In this document: positions 7,880-15,571 of the stretch, one piece after another
Layout: the number at the start of each line of letters is the position of its first letter
How positions within the stretch are numbered: position 1 is the first letter of the stretch
Source: SAR202 cluster bacterium bin16
GTDB taxonomy: Bacteria > Chloroflexota > Dehalococcoidia > Lucifugimonadales > Australimonadaceae
Direction of reading: 5' to 3'
DNA length: 40,268 nucleotides
Assembly (NCBI GenBank): GCA_002238425.1
Contig: MPMJ01000028.1
Coordinates: forward strand, 1 to 40,268
Program-made: the position numbers and the translations under genes
Notes under the pieces: model-generated
The model's database searches: none
What the model was told of the DNA's origin: nothing
The model's input: the letters and a program-made list of their open reading frames with translations, nothing else

Positions 7880-8794
7880 GTGCCCCCCACAATCGTCGTC
7901 CTCGGCAGCATCAACATGGACCTGGTCGGGGCCGTCTCGCGATTCCCGTCGCCCGGCGAGACCGTCCTCGGCGGCGACTTCTCCACCGCACCCGGCGGCA
8001 AGGGCGCGAACCAGGCCGTCGCAGCGGCCCGCATGGGCGCATCCGTCCGCATGATTGGCCGGGTCGGCACGGACGTGTTCGCCTCAACGCTCCTGGACAA
8101 CCTGCGCGCCAACGGCGTCGACGTCACCGGCGTCACGCAGGACCCTGACACCCCCTCCGGCGTCGCCATGATCCTCCTCGACGCCTCCCACGAGAACCGC
8201 ATCGTCGTGCTCAGCGGCGCGAACATGCGCTGCGACGACACCCAGGTCGATGCCGCAGCCGCGGTGCTCCAAAGCGCGGACGCCCTCATGCTCCAGTGCG
8301 AGCTACCGCCCGCCGTGTCCCTGAACGCTGCCCGCATCGCAAGAGAGACGGGCGTCCGCGTCGTCTGGGACCCCGCCCCCGCCGACGCCTTCCCACCCGA
8401 GGCCTACGCGCTCGTCGACGTGCTGACCCCCAACCAGGCCGAGGCCACCGCCCTTACCGGTATCGACGTCACCGACGCTGCGTCCGTGGAAGCGGCAGCC
8501 CACGCCTTGCTCCAACGCGGCGTAAGAGCGGTCGTCGTGAAGCTCGGCGAGGCAGGCACGTTCTACCTCTCGGACAACGACAACGGCTACGTCCCGCCCT
8601 TCGAGGTCGATGCCGTGGACACCGTTGCGGCAGGCGACGCCTTCGGAGCAGCGATGACCTGCGCCCTCGCCGAGGGCAAACCACTGCCGGATGCCGTCCG
8701 GTACGGCGCAGCCGCAGGCGCGCTCGCCGCCACCCGCCCCGGCGCGCAGCACGCCATGCCCACCCGCACGGATGTGGAATCACTCCTCCGCTGA
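7880..8794 (+). CDS. rbsK: PfkB-family carbohydrate kinase, ribokinase type
   Basis: The 304-residue product phosphorylates a sugar, most likely ribose, using ATP. It starts VVLGSINMDLV, has the PfkB signature APGGKGANQAVAAARMG at about 37-53, and has the second signature DTVAAGDAF near 246-254 with the catalytic Asp (GDAF). The common form is DTTGAGD, so the middle is slightly altered while the anion-hole Gly-Asp remains. Translation starts at a GTG six bases behind the VOC gene. An interspersed repeat begins on the base after the TGA stop codon. Assignment to ribokinase rather than another PfkB sugar kinase is probable, not proven. Confidence 0.88.
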   Translation: MPPTIVVLGSINMDLVGAVSRFPSPGETVLGGDFSTAPGGKGANQAVAAARMGASVRMIGRVGTDVFASTLLDNLRANGVDVTGVTQDPDTPSGVAMILLDASHENRIVVLSGANMRCDDTQVDAAAAVLQSADALMLQCELPPAVSLNAARIARETGVRVVWDPAPADAFPPEAYALVDVLTPNQAEATALTGIDVTDAASVEAAAHALLQRGVRAVVVKLGEAGTFYLSDNDNGYVPPFEVDAVDTVAAGDAFGAAMTCALAEGKPLPDAVRYGAAAGALAATRPGAQHAMPTRTDVESLLR

Positions 8795-8820
8795 TGTAGG
8801 GGCGGTTCGCGAACCGCCCT
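8795..8820. repeat. palindromic repeat copy at the junction of rbsK and the broken IS30
   Basis: A copy of the TGTAGGGG palindromic module (GGCGGTTCGCGAACCGCC core) starts immediately after the rbsK stop codon and ends exactly where transposase sequence begins. Confidence 0.85.
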
Positions 8821-9654
8821 TCGACGCATCCGGCCGATAGCGTTCTCCACCCCGCCCTTCTGCCACGGCGCATGCGTGTCGCAGAAGAAAGTCTCCATCC
8901 CGAGCGCGTGTAACTCGTGGTGTCGCGCGAACTCAGTCCCGTTGTCGAACGTCACCGTCCGGCGCAGCTGCGGCGGGAGTCTGCCCAATGCGGCTGACAT
9001 CGCACCCGCGATCGGTGCTGAGGCCTTTCCCCCAGGACGCAACGCGATCAGCGCCCGTGAATGCCGCTCGTGCAGCGTCAACACTGCCTGGCCGTAGGTC
9101 CTGAACAGCATCAGGTCCGCCTCCCAATGCCCCGGCTCCCGCCGATCTGCTGCGGATACGGGGCGTTCTGAGAGCGGGCGACGCAGGGCGATGAACGAGG
9201 CCGGACTGCCCCCCTTGCGGCCACGCCAGCCGCGCTTCGACTTCCCTCGTGGCAGGTAGTGACGCCACGAGTAGTCTTTCGTCCTCCTGATCTGCCCGTA
9301 GATGAATCGGTAGATGCTCTCGTGCGAGATGACTCGCTTCTCCTTGACCAGGGCCAGCCGGTTTGCTACTTCCTCCGGCGACCACCCTCTGCCAAGCGCG
9401 GCAAGCACCCATTCCCGCAAACGCCCATCACGCTCCAACCTGGCACCGCTCCAACGACGTGCTCGCGCCTGCTGCTCGGCGTAACGGGGCTGATAGCCGT
9501 CCGTCCTCGAGCCGTTGCGCTTCAGCTCTCGAGCAACCGTCGATGGCGCGCGATCCAGAGTTGCAGCGATTTGCCGGACCGTGCACCCCTCGGCTTGTAG
9601 GTGGGCAATCGCACACCGCTCTTCAATGGTGACCTGCTGATAACGCTTTCCCAT
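8821..9654 (-). pseudogene. IS30-family transposase, C-terminally truncated
   Basis: About 278 residues are recognisable: an N-terminal helix-turn-helix (TIEERCAIAHLQAEGCTVRQIA and DRAPSTVARELKRNGS), then the DDE core with EADLM (first Asp), TFDNGTEFA (second Asp) and GGVENAIGRMR (Glu). IS30 transposases continue about 60 residues past this Glu; here the reading changes at GRMRR into repeat-encoded residues (AVREPPLHQ) and then runs antisense through rbsK until 8587. The catalytic residues are intact but the C-terminus and one IS end are lost, so the element is probably dead. The start is the ATG at 9654, with no obvious ribosome binding site. Confidence 0.85.
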
Positions 9655-9696
9655 GGCAACACCCTAATGAGGTGTTGCACTTCGTTTGTGAACTTA
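8821..9696 (-). mobile_element. IS30-family insertion sequence, one end deleted
   Basis: The transposase and its upstream end (to about 9696, ending TTTGTGAACTTA) are present, but the 3' end with its terminal repeat is missing. The intact end abuts GGGAATCCAG, the right half of a CATTCCCGCG..CGCGGGAATCC palindromic repeat. The other side abuts a different palindromic module. An 8-bp hairpin (GCAACACC at 9656-9663, GGTGTTGC at 9671-9678) sits just upstream of the transposase ATG. Confidence 0.8.
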
Positions 9697-9944
9697 GGGA
9701 ATCCAGAAGTGCGCGTAAGCGCACACGGTCACGCGGTGGGGCGGGGTATGGCAGTGGTGCCTGGTGTAGGGGCATCCCTTGTGGGTGCCCTGTCCGGCTG
9801 ATGTAGGGGCGGTTCACGAACCGCCCTTCTCCGTCATTCCCGCGAAGGCGGGAATCCAGAAGTGCGCGTAAGCGCACACGGCCACGCGGTGGGGCGGGGT
9901 ATGGCGGTGGTGCCTGGTGTAGGGGCATCCCTTGTGGGTGCCCT
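9697..9944. repeat. 153-bp-period tandem duplication of repeat modules
   Basis: A 95-base segment at 9697-9791 recurs at 9850-9944 with two visible mismatches. Each copy runs from GGGAATCCAGAAGTGCGCG through GTGTAGGGGCATCCCTTGTG. Between them lie another GGCGGTT..AACCGCC palindrome (9802-9827) and CATTCCCGCGAAGGCGGG (9835-9852). No gene is visible. Confidence 0.85.
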
Positions 9945-9951
9945 TGTTCGG

Positions 9952-9985
9952 TCCCTTCCCCCTCGATGGGGGAAGGTTAGGATGT
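9952..9985. repeat. CCCTTCCCCCTCGATGGGGGAAGG repeat module
   Basis: A copy of the CCCTTCCCCC..GGGGGAAGG inverted module precedes the amidohydrolase gene, followed by about 70 bases of unique sequence that carries the presumed promoter. Confidence 0.7.
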
Positions 9986-10055
9986 GGGTGCCCTGTCCGG
10001 CGCGTTCAGCACGCGGTGAGGCTTGCCAGCACATGCCCCCACCTGCCGACAGTGC

Positions 10056-10061
10056 TAATCT
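10056..10061 (+). promoter_or_regulatory. candidate -10 box of the amidohydrolase gene
   Basis: GTGCTAATCT places TAATCT 27 bases before the ATG at 10088, in the GCTAnnnT pattern shared by other genes in the window. Confidence 0.4.
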
Positions 10062-10087
10062 TCCCCTGCGGAGAAAGAGGTGCTGCC

Positions 10088-11341
10088 ATGCAACGATCGA
10101 ATGGCTCGCTGACCATCCACGCGGGGAGGGTGCTCGACGGCACCGGCGCGGCAGCCGCGACCGACGTTGTCGTGCGCATCGAGCGGTCGCGCATCGTGTC
10201 CGTGGGACCCGCCTCCAACGCTCCCCCAGCCGACGGGCAGGTCCTCGACTTCTCCAACGCAACGCTCCTGCCGGGCCTCATCGACTGCCACACGCACACG
10301 AACATGCCCGGCGACGGCAGGCGCGGTGAGGACGTCCACTTGGCCGACGACGACGCCATCCGCCTCCTGCGCTCGGCGCACAACGTGGGGCGCGCCCTCG
10401 AGACCGGCGTGACGACCGTCTGCGACTGCGGCGGCTGGAACCAGACCACCTTCCGCCTCAAGGACGGCCTGCAGCAGGGCGTCGTCCACGGCTCCCGCGT
10501 GCTCGCCTCCGGCCGCCCGATCACGGTCAGCGGCGGCCACTGCTGGTTCATGGGCTCCGAGGCCGACGGCGTCGACGGCGTCCGCCACGCCGCGCGTCAG
10601 CTCATCAAGGAGGGCGCCGACTTCCTCAAGGTGATGGCGACGGGCGGCAGCACGCTCGGCAGCGACCCCTTCCGCCCGCAGTTCTCCCCCGAGGAGCTGA
10701 ACACCATCTCGCTGGAAGGTCACCGCCGCGACCGCAAGGTCGTCGCCCACTGCCGCTCGAACGAGGCGATGCGCATGGTCGTCGACGCCGAGTACGACGC
10801 CATCATGCACGGCTGGTTCACCGATCAACACGGCGCGCGGGTCTTCGACGAGCACCTCGCCGCCGACATCGCGGAACGCGGGATATGCGTGAACCCCACG
10901 CTGCAGATCACCCGCAGCCGCATCCCCATCCTCCAGGCGCGCGTCGACAACGGGACCGCCACGGAAGAAGAAACAACGATGCTCGACCGCATGCGCCGCG
11001 GCCACGCCACGACCCTCGAGCAGGTCGGCAAGCTCATCGAGCACGGCGTCCAGCTCATGGCCGGCTCCGACTGCGGCTGGGGCGTCTACCCCTTCGGACG
11101 CTTCGACCTCGAACTCGCCGCGATGGTGGACGCTGGGCTCACCCCCGCCGGAGCGATCGCCTCCGCAACCGGAGGTAACGCGAAAGCGCTCGGGATCGAC
11201 GACACCGTCGGCACCGTCGCACCCGGCAGGGAAGCCGACCTCCTCATCGTCGACGGCAACCCTGACGAGCAGATCTCCGACGTCACCCGCGTCCTCGCCG
11301 TTCTGAAGGCAGGCCGGGTCGTCGTCAACAACGCCGCCTGA
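10088..11341 (+). CDS. amidohydrolase family protein (imidazolonepropionase/prolidase-like)
   Basis: The 417-residue product has the metal-dependent amidohydrolase TIM-barrel layout. A small beta-sandwich strand set (IHAGRVLDGTG) comes first, then DCHTHTN as the HxH metal motif near residue 60, FLKVMATGG with the bridging Lys, VVAHC and IMHGW as the metal His residues, and MAGSDCGW with the catalytic Asp. The C-terminus closes with GREADLLIVDGNP. The nearest described relatives hydrolyse cyclic amides, dipeptides or carbamates; the substrate is unknown. The start at 10088 is preceded by GGAGAAAGAGG. The frame is open upstream to 9932 through repeat DNA, which I reject as coding. Confidence 0.9.
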   Translation: MQRSNGSLTIHAGRVLDGTGAAAATDVVVRIERSRIVSVGPASNAPPADGQVLDFSNATLLPGLIDCHTHTNMPGDGRRGEDVHLADDDAIRLLRSAHNVGRALETGVTTVCDCGGWNQTTFRLKDGLQQGVVHGSRVLASGRPITVSGGHCWFMGSEADGVDGVRHAARQLIKEGADFLKVMATGGSTLGSDPFRPQFSPEELNTISLEGHRRDRKVVAHCRSNEAMRMVVDAEYDAIMHGWFTDQHGARVFDEHLAADIAERGICVNPTLQITRSRIPILQARVDNGTATEEETTMLDRMRRGHATTLEQVGKLIEHGVQLMAGSDCGWGVYPFGRFDLELAAMVDAGLTPAGAIASATGGNAKALGIDDTVGTVAPGREADLLIVDGNPDEQISDVTRVLAVLKAGRVVVNNAA

Positions 11342-11344
11342 TTC

Positions 11345-11400
11345 TCTTCCCCTCTCCCTACAAGGGGAGAGGGTTAGGGTGAGGGTACTGCGGGCGGTGC
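11345..11400. repeat. CCCCTCTCCCTACAAGGGG repeat module
   Basis: A CCCCTCTCCC..GGGGAGAGGG inverted module followed by TTAGGGTGAGGGTACT starts five bases after the amidohydrolase stop codon. It could also act as a terminator hairpin, though no T-run follows. Confidence 0.75.
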
Positions 11401-11484
11401 GTGGGGTGGGGTGCGCGAGGTTTGGCTTCGGTTCGTGGTGAGCCTGCCAACCACGCCTCCACCCTCCCCGCCCCTGTAGAGTGC

Positions 11485-11490
11485 TATGCT
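11485..11490 (+). promoter_or_regulatory. candidate -10 box of the SDR/MmgE operon
   Basis: GTGCTATGCT places TATGCT 28 bases before the ATG at 11518. The same TATGCTCGCCCC string precedes the cyclase gene at 15530. Confidence 0.5.
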
Positions 11491-11517
11491 CGCCCCTGAG
11501 GAGTTGGGAGGAACGCC

Positions 11518-12267
11518 ATGGACATGGGTCTCACAGGCAGGGTCGTGCTCATCACGGGCGCGGGACGGAACATCGGACGGGCCACCGCCGAGGCGTTCGC
11601 CGCCGAAGGCGCGCGCCTTGTGCTCACGACACGCCGCAGCAGCGGCCCCTTGGAGGAGACTGCGGACGCCTGCCGCTCCGCCGGAGCCGAGGTCGTGACC
11701 GCCCTCTGCGACGTCGGCGACGAGGACCAGGTGAGGGACGCGGTACAGACCGCGGAGCGCGCCTTCGGTAGCGTCGACGTCCTCGTCAACAACGCCACGA
11801 ATCGTGTGCAGGGCCCCTTCCTCCAGATGTCCAACGAGGACTGGCGCGCGACCGCCGCCGCCAACCTGGACGGCCCCATCTTCACCAGCCGCGCCGTGCT
11901 GCCCGGCATGGTCGAGCGCGGCTGGGGGCGCATCGTCAACTACTCCGGCGTCTCCGCCTACCGTGGCGGCGGCGCCATGAAGGCCGCCGTCAAGCTCGGC
12001 GTCGTCGGCCTCACCCGTGGCCTCGCCCGCGAGTTCGGCAAGCACGGCGTCACCGTCAACGCCATCGCCCCCGCCTCCATCGAGGGCGAGCGCGACCCCG
12101 GCACCGAGCGCGACGTCGACGTCTCCGGCATCGATCCCAAACTCCCCATCCCTCGCTTCGGTCAGCCGGACGAAGTCGCAGCCCTCGTGGTCTACCTCTG
12201 CAGCAAACACGCGAGCTACGTGACCGGCCAGACCTTCCACATCAACGGCGGCGAGATACTCCAGTAA
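11518..12267 (+). CDS. SDR family protein lacking the catalytic tyrosine
   Basis: The 249-residue product has the SDR Rossmann fold: TGAGRNIG at 13-20, LVNNATN at 89-95, and a C-terminal GQTFHINGGE. The active site is unusual. S143 (NYSG) and K155 (AMKAA) are present, but the YxxxK position four residues before the Lys is glycine (G151), and the nearest Tyr is Y148. It may therefore be a non-reductive or altered SDR, or may use Y148 with shifted geometry. GGAGG lies nine bases before the ATG at 11518. The MmgE/PrpD-like gene follows after 20 bases, so the two are probably an operon for one catabolic route. Confidence 0.88.
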   Translation: MDMGLTGRVVLITGAGRNIGRATAEAFAAEGARLVLTTRRSSGPLEETADACRSAGAEVVTALCDVGDEDQVRDAVQTAERAFGSVDVLVNNATNRVQGPFLQMSNEDWRATAAANLDGPIFTSRAVLPGMVERGWGRIVNYSGVSAYRGGGAMKAAVKLGVVGLTRGLAREFGKHGVTVNAIAPASIEGERDPGTERDVDVSGIDPKLPIPRFGQPDEVAALVVYLCSKHASYVTGQTFHINGGEILQ

Positions 12268-12287
12268 CCGCCCAACGAGGAGACCCC

Positions 12288-13638
12288 ATGACCCAGCAGT
12301 CCACGCTCGAAGCCCTCGCCACCTACGTCTCAGGCGCTCTGGACCGCCCGCTGCCCCCCGCCGTCCTGGAGAAGACCAAGCACCACGTCCTCGACACCAT
12401 CGCGGCGATGGTTACCGGCGCCCGGCTGAAGCCCGGTGAGGCCGCCATCAACTTCGTCCGCTCCCAGGGAGGCGTCCCCGAGGCCGCCGTCGTCGGCTCG
12501 AACGTCGTCACGACCGCCATCAACGCTGCCATGGCCAACGGCATGCTCGCCCACTCCGACGAGACCGACGACTCCCACGCGCCGTCGCTCACCCACCCCG
12601 GCTGCGCCGTCGTCCCCGCCGCCCTCGCGGTGGCCGAACGCCAGAACGCCTCCGGCGAGGCGCTCCTGCGCGCCGTGGCCCTCGGCTACGACGTCGGCTC
12701 GCGCATCGCGCGGCTCATGGGCGGCATCGACGCACGGGGCTGGCACGGCCACGCCACCCACACCATCGGCCCCATGTTCGGCTCGGCTGCTGCCGCGTCG
12801 GCCCTCGTTGGCCTCGACCCGCAGGGCGTGCGCTACGCACTCTCCTACACCGCGCAGCAGGCCTCCGGCATCACGTCGTGGGCCCGCGACTCCGAGCACA
12901 TCGAGAAGTCGTTCGTCTTCGGCGGCAACGGCGCGCGCTCCGGCGTCACCTCGGCGCTCTTCGTCGCCTCGGGCATGTCGGGCGAGGAGGACGCATTCGA
13001 GGGCGACAACGGCTTCCTGGACGTCTTCTGCCCCCGCCGCGAGGAGTTCGCCCAATGGGTCGCCAGCCTCGGCGACCACTACGAGATCACGCTCACCAAC
13101 ATCAAGAAGTACTCCGTCGGCTCGCCCATCCAGGCCGCCGCCGAGGCGATGTCCTCCCTCGTCACCGAGCACGGCGTCGCGCCCGGCGACATTCGGGAGG
13201 TCGAGGCGCTGCTCCCGCCGCAGGGCGCCAACATCGTGAACGGACGGCACCCTCCAGTACTGCATGGCCGTCATCGCCCTCGACGGCGGCAGGCTCACCT
13301 TCCAGGCCACCCACACCTACGAGCGCATGAGCGACCCCGCCGTCGTCGACCTCATGGCGAAGGTCCGCCTGCAGGGCAATCCCGAGTTCGCGGCCATGGA
13401 GCGCCAGCGCCCTGCCACCGTGCGCATCCACACCGCCAGCGCCGTCCTGGAACGCCACGTCCCCGCCGTCCACGGCACGGCGGATAACCCCATGACCACC
13501 GAGGAAGTCGACGAAAAAGCGCTGGACCTCATCGGCGGCGTCTACGGCGACCAACGCGCCCGCGACGTCATCGCCGCCGTCCACGCCCTCGACACCACCC
13601 CCACCTCCACCCTCCGCCCCCTCCTGACAGAGCCATAG
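12288..13638 (+). pseudogene. MmgE/PrpD family protein, frameshifted
   Basis: MmgE/PrpD proteins include 2-methylcitrate dehydratase and aconitate decarboxylase. The first frame (12288 to about 13240) encodes the helical N-terminal domain through SDETDDSHAPSLTHPG and HTIGPMFG to NIVNG. The rest of the family domain (TLQYCMAVIALDGG onward, ending at the TAG 13636-13638) is in the next frame. The break lies between 13237 and 13256, where GTGAAC is followed by CGGACGGCACC; removing one of the tandem ACGG units restores NIVNGTLQYCMAV. The gene is thus either inactivated by a 4-bp duplication or affected by a sequencing error. GAGGAG precedes the ATG. Confidence 0.85.
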
Positions 13639-13687
13639 TCACGTTGGTCCTGCGGAGGCACGCGCCCTAGCGCAACCTTGCCCGTTT

Positions 13688-14095
13688 TGTAGGGGCGGTT
13701 CGCGAACCGCCCCTACGCCCGCCATTGCCGCCCATGCCCCATCATTCCCGCCTTCCCTGCCATTTCCGCCTCTCCCCATCACTCCCGCCTCCTCCGTCAT
13801 TCCCGTGAAAACGGGAATCCAGGGTGCCCGCCAGGGCACGCGGTGGGGTGAGGCGGACGGGCGGTGTCTGGTGTAGGGGCATCCCCTTGTGGGTGCCCTG
13901 TCCGGCGCTCCCCACCGCTAACTCCGTGCCGCTAATCCCTACCGCCAACCCTAACCCCGCTCATGGTGAGCTTGTCGAACCAGCCCTCCATTCAGACGGG
14001 GAGCGCAGAGGGGAAACCCCTCTGCCACGGGCTTTAGCCCGCGGCGTGGGGGTGTCCCCCACAACGTCACGGGCGGGTGGGTGGGAAGAACCGCG
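13688..14095. repeat. long mosaic of palindromic repeat modules
   Basis: The 467-base gap contains, in order: TGTAGGGG palindrome (13688-13716), TCATTCCCGTGAAAACGGGAA (13798-13818), a GTGCCCGCCAGGGCAC hairpin (13829-13844), GTGTAGGGGCATCCCC (13871-13886), CTCATGGTGAGCTTGTCGAACC (13961-13982), GCAGAGGGGAAACCCCTCTGC (14008-14028), ACGGGCTTTAGCCCG (14030-14044) and GTGGGGGTGTCCCCCAC (14046-14062). No gene is visible in it. Confidence 0.85.
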
Positions 14096-14106
14096 CACCG
14101 CTGACG

Positions 14107-15246
14107 CTAATACACCCCCGGAAAGATCCGGTACTTCACCAGCGACTTGTACTCCGCCCACTTCTCCTCGCCGTACTTCTCGGCGCAGTGCTTGTCGTCG
14201 TCGCGTTGCCGCGACGTGAACATCGAGACGATGAAGATGAAGTACACCCACGCCCACGGATTGCCGAAGTGCCCGAACACCAGCGCGATCGAGAGCGAAG
14301 CGAACCCCTCGCCCATGTAGTTGAAGTGACGGGCTTTGCCCCAGTAGCCGCTGTACAGGATCTTCCGCCCTCCCGCTTCGATGTACTTCGGCTCGATGAT
14401 CCCGAGGAACTTCCGGTCCGGCCACCGCTTGAACGTGTACTTCTGCATGTTCGCGCCGCGCGAGATGCTCCACCCCGTCAGGAACAGCGCAGCGGTCCCG
14501 ATGAGCCAGACGTACGTCCACGCCGTCGAGAAACCGGGGTCCGGGTGCGCGGCCATCCCCCACAGCGGCAGGATGAACAGCCACCCGTAGACCACGAGTC
14601 CGCCCCAGAACAGCATGAAGCCGAGCCGCTCGTGGATCAGGTCGTAGGTGTACAGCTGCACGCGCTCGAAAACGAAGTAGTCCAGTATGTAGAACGTGAA
14701 GAACCCCGCGTACAGGAAAACGCCCGGATTGAAGTCGTCGCCGAATCGGTCGTAGTGGTACGCGGCCCCTGACAGTGCGTTGAGCGACAGCATCGCTCCG
14801 CCCACGACGTAGAACCACATCTTGACGTCGAAGCGGTTGTTGAAGAAGGAGATCTCCCGCACGCGCCCGGTCCACAATTCCGCCAGCAGGCCCTTCTCCC
14901 CGACCTTAGGCCGGGTGAGCACCGCCAACAGCGCGAAGATGAGCGTGAAGACCGTTCCGCCTGCCACGGAGTAGACCGACGCCCGGTAGAACCACTCGCG
15001 CGGCATCCCCGTGATCTCGGTAGCCCACACGATCAGCACGATGACGAACACCAGCAGGCCGTTCAGCCGGTAGCTGCGCGGTTCGCCGGTCGCCTCGTCG
15101 ATGACGTAGCCGGGCACCCGCCGCGCCGGCAGGATGATCTGCAGCACGGCGAACACCGCGAAGACGATGAGCGGGGTGAAGAACCCCCAGACCGCCTCCA
15201 TCCCGGAAAGCTCGAAGAGGTGCTCGATGCCAAGCCATTCGATCAT
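14107..15246 (-). CDS. ERG4/ERG24-type sterol reductase family membrane protein
   Basis: The 379-residue product has roughly eight to ten hydrophobic segments and the C-terminal signature of the ERG4/ERG24 family (sterol C14/C24 and 7-dehydrocholesterol reductases, also lamin B receptor): YSGYWGKARHFNYMGE, then SRQRDDDKHCAEKYGEEKW and a terminal YRIFPGVY. In eukaryotes these enzymes use NADPH to reduce sterol double bonds in the ER membrane. Whether this bacterium makes or modifies sterols is unknown, and a different polycyclic lipid substrate is possible. The ATG at 15246 follows a GGGGG-type ribosome binding site, and a CATAAT box on the same strand (15284-15279) is about 33 bases upstream. 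Confidence 0.85.
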   Translation of the reverse strand: MIEWLGIEHLFELSGMEAVWGFFTPLIVFAVFAVLQIILPARRVPGYVIDEATGEPRSYRLNGLLVFVIVLIVWATEITGMPREWFYRASVYSVAGGTVFTLIFALLAVLTRPKVGEKGLLAELWTGRVREISFFNNRFDVKMWFYVVGGAMLSLNALSGAAYHYDRFGDDFNPGVFLYAGFFTFYILDYFVFERVQLYTYDLIHERLGFMLFWGGLVVYGWLFILPLWGMAAHPDPGFSTAWTYVWLIGTAALFLTGWSISRGANMQKYTFKRWPDRKFLGIIEPKYIEAGGRKILYSGYWGKARHFNYMGEGFASLSIALVFGHFGNPWAWVYFIFIVSMFTSRQRDDDKHCAEKYGEEKWAEYKSLVKYRIFPGVY

Positions 15247-15311
15247 GATGGGATACCCCCTTCCCCAATGACGCGGCCATTATGGGGACGACGTAGGGAT
15301 GCGGTCAACGA

Positions 15312-15490
15312 CAATACCCCGTCGTTCCTGCCTCCGCAGGAACCTCGCGTCCCACCTCTCACTCAGGGAGAGGTCGGCGCGCTTGCGCGGCGGGTGAGGG
15401 CGCGGAGCAGGTGTGGGGCTGTGTCTTGTCATGTTGAGCAAAGCGCAGCGAAGTCCGTGCTTTAGCGCGCAACATCTTCTCGGGTGCTGC
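15312..15490. repeat. interspersed palindromic repeat cluster
   Basis: Modules: GTCGTTCCTGCCTCCGCAGGAAC (15322-15344), CTCTCACTCAGGGAGAG (15356-15372), a TCATGTTGAGC...GCGAAG piece (15428-15452) and GTGCTTTAGCGCGCAAC (15457-15473). No gene is visible; the promoter of the cyclase gene lies just to the right. Confidence 0.75.
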
Positions 15491-15529
15491 CCCGCGGCTG
15501 CCGCCCCCATCCCTGTTGGTCATCTTTGG

Positions 15530-15535
15530 TATGCT
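15530..15535 (+). promoter_or_regulatory. candidate -10 box of the cyclase gene
   Basis: TATGCT followed by CGCCCC, the same string as at 11485, lies 37 bases before the ATG at 15572. Confidence 0.45.
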
Positions 15536-15571
15536 CGCCCCGACGCCCATCTCCCGTGACGGAGGTTCGCC

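Noticed and set aside
8587-8820. C-terminal extension of the IS30 transposase
   Set aside because: The residues come from a palindromic repeat and from DNA antisense to rbsK, with no similarity to IS30 C-termini.
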